64,000 nt of DNA. It comes from Streptacidiphilus sp. P02-A3a. Lineage in GTDB: Bacteria; Actinomycetota; Actinomycetes; Streptomycetales; Streptomycetaceae. The stretch spans positions 4,163,922-4,227,921 of the forward strand of contig NZ_CP048289.1 of the NCBI RefSeq assembly GCF_014084105.1, read 5' to 3'. How positions within the stretch are numbered: the first letter of the stretch is position 1; the number at the start of each line of letters is the position of its first letter. This document shows, in pieces, positions 59,784 through 64,000 of this stretch. The notes beneath the pieces were generated by a model. The model saw only the letters and a list, made by a program, of their open reading frames with translations. It made no database searches and was not told the DNA's origin. Both the position numbers and the translations under genes were made by a program.

Positions 59784-61463
59784 TCAGCTTCGCAGACGAA
59801 GCGCGACATCTGCTTCGGTGCCACCGGCGAAGAGGGTGACCACGGTGCCGTCCAGCGGTTCCCCGGCCCGCAGGCAGGTGTAGACGGCGGCAGCGATCAG
59901 TCCGGAGTCCGCGCGGCCCCCGGTCGCTGACGCCGTCGCAATGCGGCCGTCGCGAACCGCGACCACAAAGCCCTCCGGCATCCGGGCGACAGTCAGCCAA
60001 CTCGCCGGGAACAATTCGAACGCACGGCGGACCCAGTGGATTGCCTGCACCGAGCTGACCGCGGGAGTGGAGCGGATCAGGACCGAAGCACTGTGTGCCA
60101 GCCGCAGGTCGGGCTCGTCCTCCCGGCAGGCGAGGTATTGGACCGTGGCCGGTGACCCTGAGCCGCTGTCGGCGCCGCGTACGGCGGCGGGCTTGCGTAT
60201 GACGGTCACGGCCAGGCGTCCGTCGGGCTCGCTCTGCCAGGAGGTGGTGACCACGGTGGCGCGCACCTGTGGGATGTCCAGCTCCGGGGCCGGGAAAGCG
60301 AGCGAAGGGGCATGAACGGGCGGTTCGGGCAGCTTCAGCAGGCAGTACAGCAGTTCCCGCAGCCGGTCCACTGAGCCCTCCCCGTAGCCGAATGCACGTT
60401 GGGCGAGCCTCCTCCCCAGGTCGGCGGATGGACTCTGGATCGCCGACTCGACCTGGTACCGCAACGGCCGACTCGTCTCCAGGCGTGGCGCGCAGCGCCC
60501 CAACAGCGAACCCGCCGTACCGGGGACCGCGTCGCTACCGAACGCGGCCAGGAGCACTGGCGTACCCAGTGCTGCGGCATACAAGGTGACTGAGCCGTGA
60601 TCGCCGATCACCAGGTCGGCGGCGGTGACTGCGGCCTGCCAGCCACGGGTGGGCGGCACCAGGACCAGTCCAGCTGCCAGGGCTTCGGCCTGGATCGAGC
60701 TGAGTTGCCAACTCCCGTGCCAGGAAGTGATATTGGGGTGGGCTACCAGCGCGACTCTGTACTCGTCCATGGGCAGCTGCGCCAGCAATTCGGACGGGAG
60801 GTGCGGACTGCCTCCTAGAAGGGATGTCGGACCCCAGGTGGAGCTGATCACGACCAGGCGTTGCCCTGGCCCGACCCCCATTGCGGCCCGGTACGACTCG
60901 CGAAGGTCCAGCCCGACCTGCAGCCGCTCGAACCATGGATCACCCAGCCCCACCGTGCGGTCAGCGGCCCGCGGGTGCGCGTCGGCCAACTGACTGACCT
61001 GGTCAGGGTGCGACACCACAAGCCAACTTCGTGCCAGCAGGCGATCAGGCACCAGGCCCGAGAGCCGGGTATACGGGCCACGCGAATCAGGCACCAGTTT
61101 CTGGAAGCCGATACCATGGGGAAGAATCAGGACCGGGCACTCCTCATCGGGCAGGTCGATGTTCTCGCTGGCGCTGAGCACCGCATCCGCGCCGACCTCA
61201 GCCACCTGTTCCCACGGCAACACCCGACACCGGTACTCGCCCAGCAGCTCCAGAACACCGTGGTGGAAGGCTGAGTGGGGGTCATAGGCGAAGATCGTCT
61301 CGACTCGATCCTCGCCACGCATCAAGAGCGGCAGCACTTCGAGTGCCCGGATGGTCGAGGTCACCGTCCGAGCGGCCACTAGCAACGTCCGTTCGGTCGG
61401 AAATGTCCGCCACCTCGATGGATCTGAGTCCAGGCCCAGCCACGGGGGAACATCAGTGCGCAT
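59784..61463 (-). CDS. GT-B-fold-like protein, copy 2
   Basis: A 559-residue paralogue of the 55.1-kb gene product. It has ILPHGIGFQKLVP, VGLGDPWFERLQ, RLVVISSTWGPTSLLGGSP, HPNITSWHGSWQLSS and ADLVIGDHGSVTLYAAALGTPVLLA, in the same order and spacing, but without the SREPGAG insertion. The conserved HGSWQ and GDHGSVT-Y blocks imply a nucleotide-sugar or nucleotide-alcohol site. The C-terminal 180 residues again form an extra domain. It is convergent with the STAND gene (8-bp gap), repeating the cassette layout. ATG 61463 follows GGGG; GTG 61469 is an alternative. Confidence 0.65.
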   Translation of the reverse strand: MRTDVPPWLGLDSDPSRWRTFPTERTLLVAARTVTSTIRALEVLPLLMRGEDRVETIFAYDPHSAFHHGVLELLGEYRCRVLPWEQVAEVGADAVLSASENIDLPDEECPVLILPHGIGFQKLVPDSRGPYTRLSGLVPDRLLARSWLVVSHPDQVSQLADAHPRAADRTVGLGDPWFERLQVGLDLRESYRAAMGVGPGQRLVVISSTWGPTSLLGGSPHLPSELLAQLPMDEYRVALVAHPNITSWHGSWQLSSIQAEALAAGLVLVPPTRGWQAAVTAADLVIGDHGSVTLYAAALGTPVLLAAFGSDAVPGTAGSLLGRCAPRLETSRPLRYQVESAIQSPSADLGRRLAQRAFGYGEGSVDRLRELLYCLLKLPEPPVHAPSLAFPAPELDIPQVRATVVTTSWQSEPDGRLAVTVIRKPAAVRGADSGSGSPATVQYLACREDEPDLRLAHSASVLIRSTPAVSSVQAIHWVRRAFELFPASWLTVARMPEGFVVAVRDGRIATASATGGRADSGLIAAAVYTCLRAGEPLDGTVVTLFAGGTEADVALRLRS

Positions 61464-61469
61464 AGTCAC

Positions 61470-61870
61470 CCCATGACGATGCCGACCATCCCAGTGCAGT
61501 CAGCGGCTCCCGGCTCCCGGCTCCCGGCTCCCGGCTCCCGGCTCCCGGCTCCCGGCTCCCGGCTCCCGGCTCCCGGCTCCCGGCTCCATGATTAATTGTA
61601 GCGGGGGTCGTTGGACGAGCCAATAGGAAGGAAATTAGATTGTTCCGAAACTCGCTGCGAAACATGGCGGAAATTTCCCTAACGGCTTGCGCTTCGCTGG
61701 CCGCCCAGGAGGGACCTGGAGCTTCTTTTGAATTCACAGAGGCCGGTTCCCGGAGCCAGGGGAGTAGCTTCTGGGGGAGATTGGGAATGCTTGGACATAC
61801 TGATCGGAGCAGAAAGTCTCTGGGAGACGGGAGGCGCGGTCTGCCGAGGTGGGGCTGAGGACGCTCACGG
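61470..61870 (-). pseudogene. Decayed third copy of the GT-B-like gene (N-terminal third)
   Basis: The minus strand keeps recognisable pieces of the copy 1 N-terminal region in different frames: ADRASRLPETFCSDQ (compare EADRRVQTFFSC), SWAASEAQ (compare PWSSAESQ), NLISFLLARPTTP (compare NLQNIHAPLIGAP), then SREPGAG repeats and ALGWSASSW (compare AFGLTSEW). The DNA flanking the repeat is alignable by eye (GCTACAATTAATCATGGAGCC against GCTACAATAAGCAATTGAGCC). It ends where copy 2 begins. It may be a relic or a donor for gene conversion. Confidence 0.5.
61506..61582. repeat. Seven-bp tandem repeat upstream of GT-B copy 2 (11 units)
   Basis: GCTCCCG occurs 11 times without interruption (77 bp), the same unit as in copy 1 and at the homologous place in the decayed copy. 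Its higher copy number outside a functional gene suggests repeat expansion by slippage. Confidence 0.95.
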
Positions 61871-62072
61871 ATGCAACGCGGCGTTCGCCCGGTGCCGCTT
61901 CCTGTCGCCTGCTGTCAATTTCGGCCACCGAGCACAACCTGCCTGTGGTCTCCACGGCTTCCCTTTCTTTCCGTGCCGGTGTCTGCGAGGAGCGGCATCC
62001 CAGAGAGACAATAGCCGTCCGGTGCTTCGTTGGCCCAGGCGAGAAGGGTTTCCTTCCGGCCCCGGCTATCCG

Positions 62073-62212
62073 TGGGCGCGTATCGAGCCGTTGTTGCCGG
62101 TGGGGGAGCGTCGTCTGCGCACAATCCTGGGCGGCTGCCGCAGGAGCTCGGCTTCGGTTCCGGGATGACGTACTGGCGGCGGCTGCGGGACTGGCACGAG
62201 GCCGGTGTGTGA
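62073..62212 (+). pseudogene. IS5-type transposase relic
   Basis: WARIEPLLPVGERR (frame 1) and LPQELGFGSGMTYWRRLRDW with HEAGV (another frame, stop at 62210) are pieces of the N-terminal domain of IS5/IS4-group transposases. About 30 intervening residues are missing and the sequence is frameshifted. A further degenerate piece (CRSRRALKG) may extend to about 62380. The region 61871-62072 holds nothing I can support. Confidence 0.6.
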
Positions 62213-62387
62213 GACCGGCTTCACCTTCCCGCGCCGTACACGCCTCCGTGCGCCTGGGGTCCGCGCCGCTGCTGCCACTCGCACGATCCGACGCCAATCC
62301 GTCCTCGCCGGGGTTCAGATCAGCCGGGCCCCACGGCGGCCCGCTGCTCGATCGGACATGCCGCAGCCGCCGGGCGCTGAAGGGGTG

Positions 62388-62558
62388 CTACGCCCCGTCG
62401 CTGGAGCGTCTGGTCATGGCCTCGTCGAAGCGGTTGGAGTACCGCTGCGAAGCTGCGGATTCCTCGTCCCAGCCGTCCCAGGCGAGTAGCGGGACCGCCG
62501 GGTCCATCAGGTCCAGAAACGCGACGCCGACCTGTGCGATCCAGAAGGCCCGCTGCAT
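62388..62558 (-). CDS. Small hypothetical protein, 56 residues
   Basis: MQRAFWIAQVGVAFLDLMDP, then AVPLLAWDGWDEESAASQRY and SNRFDEAMTRRSSDGA. The composition is that of a normal small protein, with no Arg/Pro-rich shadow character. It lies just downstream of the 170-residue gene on the same strand. A GTG overlapping that gene's stop (62599) begins VTEHAPSHP and would join this frame if one frameshift were removed. It may therefore be a real small gene starting at ATG 62558 or a recently frameshifted protein of about 70 residues. Confidence 0.45.
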   Translation of the reverse strand: MQRAFWIAQVGVAFLDLMDPAVPLLAWDGWDEESAASQRYSNRFDEAMTRRSSDGA

Positions 62559-62595
62559 GTGCAGCTTCGGATTGGATGGGACGGAGCATGCTCAG

Positions 62596-63108
62596 TCACG
62601 ACGGCCTGTGGACAAGGGCTCGGGTCTCGCCCTGGTAGGGGATCCATCGGTACCCGGGCTGAAACTCGAGGTAGTCGGGGCCCAGACCGAGTTGATTGTG
62701 CAGCTCTTCGCAGAGGACGAGCCCGGGGACGGGGTTGTCGTTGAGTTCGTAGTCAGGGAGCTCGACGGGGTCCAGCACGTGTTCTGGGTCCCATCCGACC
62801 ATGGCGGCAGTGTATCCGTGGAACTTCACGAGCAGTCCGTAGAGTTGGTGGCCCAGCTCCGTCAGCTCTGCTGCGGTGAGAGCGAATCCGGGCAGGCCTC
62901 GGTCTATGGCGGCGCGCCAACCGACGCCGACGGGCATGAATGCCAGCTCGATGTATCGGCCCGAGGGTCTCAGCATCGGGCGATGGAAGGGGATGCTGTG
63001 GGCACCCGCCTGCAGCGTGTACGGATGAGGCTCGGTCAGCGCGGCGGCGGCCTGCGCCGCTTCGACATTGTCGCCAAAGTTAACTACCAGCTCGAAGCAG
63101 ATCGCCAC
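62596..63108 (-). CDS. Hypothetical protein, 170 residues
   Basis: I do not recognise the family. It starts at GTG 63108 after GGAGGA. The protein is a mixed alpha/beta, soluble sequence with CFELVVNFGDNVEAAQAAAALTEPHPYT at the start, GRYIELAFMPVGVGWRAAIDRGLPGF in the middle, and DPVELPDYELNDNPVPGLVLCEELHNQL near the end. No catalytic or membrane motif is seen. It lies next to the NLR cassettes and mobile-element relics, a common place for immunity or defence accessory genes, but no function can be assigned. Confidence 0.65.
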   Translation of the reverse strand: MAICFELVVNFGDNVEAAQAAAALTEPHPYTLQAGAHSIPFHRPMLRPSGRYIELAFMPVGVGWRAAIDRGLPGFALTAAELTELGHQLYGLLVKFHGYTAAMVGWDPEHVLDPVELPDYELNDNPVPGLVLCEELHNQLGLGPDYLEFQPGYRWIPYQGETRALVHRPS

Positions 63109-63593
63109 GGTGGCTCGTCCTCCCCAGTTGCTTGCTGCGGCCTGTGCCGATGATCAGGCTAACTGTCGCCGGTAGGCGACTGAGGTTTCAGCACGTTCGA
63201 CGGGGACGCTATTCGCGGCGCGCGTCGCCGGGGTCAGGAACCCGTCATCGAGTCGAGGGTGAAGTTCCCTCTCTCGCTGTCCGGGAGACGGAGTCAGAGG
63301 AGCGAGAGGGCGCGGGCCAGTTCCGCCACCGGGAACCTGTCCTCGCTCCAGACCGTGCGGGACAGAACATCGCCATTCAAACAACCCTAGCCGTAGTGTC
63401 CGGCACGGCACGGCGCAGCTCGTCGCGGCGAGGTGGAGGGTCAGGACGGCGTGGGCGATGGCGGTGGCGCGGGTGGGAATCGCCCGTCGGGAATACCGCG
63501 CTCCGCCGCTGCGGCCGCGAACACGAGGGGTCGGCGTCGCGTGCATGATTCCGAAAAGCCGGGGCAGCAGCGTGATGAAGGAGGATGATAACA
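63109..63593. other. Intergenic region, no supported gene
   Basis: I see no convincing gene on either strand in this 485-bp stretch; the open frames are Arg/Gly/Ser-rich shadows. It must contain the promoter of the small membrane protein gene that follows. Confidence 0.5.
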
Positions 63594-63755
63594 ATGGGTG
63601 CTCTTCTGGTGGTTCTTCTGCTCGCGCTGATCCTGGGCGGTGCGGGTTTCGCCATCCACATTCTGTGGTGGGTCGCGGTGGTGGTCCTGGTCCTGTGGGT
63701 CGTCGGATTCTTCGCCCGCAGCAGCGGCGGCGGTGGCCGCTGGTACCGATGGTGA
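63594..63755 (+). CDS. Small hydrophobic membrane protein, 53 residues
   Basis: MGALLVVLLLALILGGAGFA, then IHILWWVAVVVLVLWVVGFF and a short ARSSGGGGRWYRW tail: two closely spaced transmembrane helices with a Trp pair between them. This resembles the Lmo0937/DUF5670 group of tiny membrane proteins, abundant in actinomycetes and often stress-induced. AAGGAGG (63578-63584) is 9 nt before the chosen ATG at 63594; the in-frame ATG at 63585 would abut the ribosome site. A perfect inverted repeat follows the gene. Confidence 0.75.
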   Translation: MGALLVVLLLALILGGAGFAIHILWWVAVVVLVLWVVGFFARSSGGGGRWYRW

Positions 63756-63773
63756 CCCGGCACCGGCCGTAAC

Positions 63774-63825
63774 CGTACGCATGCCGCGGGGCGCACCGAC
63801 CGGTGCGCCCCGCGGCATGCGTACG
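63774..63825. terminator. Perfect 25-bp inverted repeat (terminator or cruciform)
   Basis: The arms 63774-63798 and 63801-63825 are perfectly complementary with only AC between them; the left arm starts CGTACGCATGCCGCGGGG. It lies 18 bp after the small membrane protein gene. There is no T-run. Confidence 0.8.
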
Positions 63826-64000
63826 GGCGCACTCCACCTGGAATCACTTCCCTTTCAGGTGCACCTCGGCGGCATCACTGGGTAGGTGCCGTACAGGGGT
63901 CGGCGCGGGCCAGCCGACGTGTGACCCGCGCGTATCCTCCGGGCGTCCGCGCCGACCCCTCCCCGCGACAGCCATGCCGCCTCTTCGGCTGCGCGAAATC

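Noticed and set aside
56455-61582. CRISPR-like arrays at the GCTCCCG repeats
   Set aside because: The 7-bp units are contiguous with no spacers. They are microsatellites, not CRISPR.
63154-63837. Minus-strand frame opposite the small membrane protein
   Set aside because: It is low-complexity Arg/Pro/Thr sequence; the plus strand has a ribosome site and a two-helix membrane protein.
1-64000. tRNA, rRNA and origin sequences
   Set aside because: I looked for tRNA-like T-loops with CCA ends, rRNA stretches and DnaA-box clusters and saw none that I could support by eye.

Overview
The window is very GC-rich, gene-dense DNA with GTG/TTG starts, many ATGA/GTGA stop-start overlaps, and actinomycete hallmark proteins (a WhiD-like Wbl protein, DUF5994, LLM-flavin sulfonate monooxygenases, NLR-like STAND ATPases). 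It looks like the chromosome of a Streptomycetaceae-type actinomycete. Functions below rest on reading the sequence and remembered family features; no database search was possible.

Layout. (1) 1-3.4 kb is a nested mobile-element scar: the 5' part of a group II intron lies in the first codons of an IS982-type transposase, followed by an IS1634-type transposase that abuts the C-terminal remnant of a nucleotidyltransferase-type toxin and its presumed immunity gene. (2) 3.4-9.4 kb is ordinary: AI-2E transporter, Wbl protein, SPFH/slipin, phosphoketolase, DUF5994. (3) 9.4-27.2 kb is a catabolic island. It starts with an SDR/TetR pair and a 3-oxoacid CoA-transferase/LysR pair, then continues with what reads as a nearly complete steroid C/D-ring (HIP) degradation regulon: FadA6-like thiolase, KstR2-like repressor, and an eight-gene operon ipdA-ipdB-ipdC-ipdF-echA20-two acyl-CoA dehydrogenases-SDR. 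Four 14-bp palindromes of the KstR2 type (AnCAAGnnCTTGnT) sit at the four expected promoters, which ties the genes into one regulon. FadD3 is not in the window.

(4) 27.2-38.2 kb holds a lipoprotein, a one-protein ECF sigma/zinc-finger/membrane/GH128-like fusion divergent from a secreted thaumatin-like protein, two TetR/hydrolase groups, a cupin gene, and an Rrf2-DsbA-like pair. (5) 38.2-50.4 kb is an organosulfur acquisition operon. A tiny leader peptide ending SSALCR, apparently translated from a leaderless transcript, precedes a peptide-type ABC importer, three SsuD-like LLM monooxygenases, an acyl-CoA dehydrogenase-like (SfnC-type) flavoprotein, a hydrolase and a flavin reductase. (6) 50.4-51.1 kb is a deletion scar joining the 3' ends of an ABC permease gene and a NarL-type response regulator. 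(7) 51.1-52.8 kb is an NmrA-like gene divergent from a TetR gene with twin palindromic operators.

(8) 53.0-63.1 kb is the most unusual region. Two convergent cassettes each pair a STAND/NLR-like TPR protein with a GT-B-fold-like protein. The second cassette also carries a small Bell-like effector whose C-terminal amyloid-type motif resembles the N-terminal motif of the adjacent NLR. One STAND protein has lost the Walker A lysine. Both GT-B loci contain a 7-bp tandem repeat (GCTCCCG): 5 units in frame inside one gene and 11 units in a decayed third copy. Because 7 is not a multiple of 3, repeat slippage would switch the reading frame. This is a candidate phase-variable, amyloid-signalling immune locus. 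(9) The right edge has an IS5-type relic, two unknown genes, a 53-residue membrane protein and a perfect 25-bp inverted repeat.
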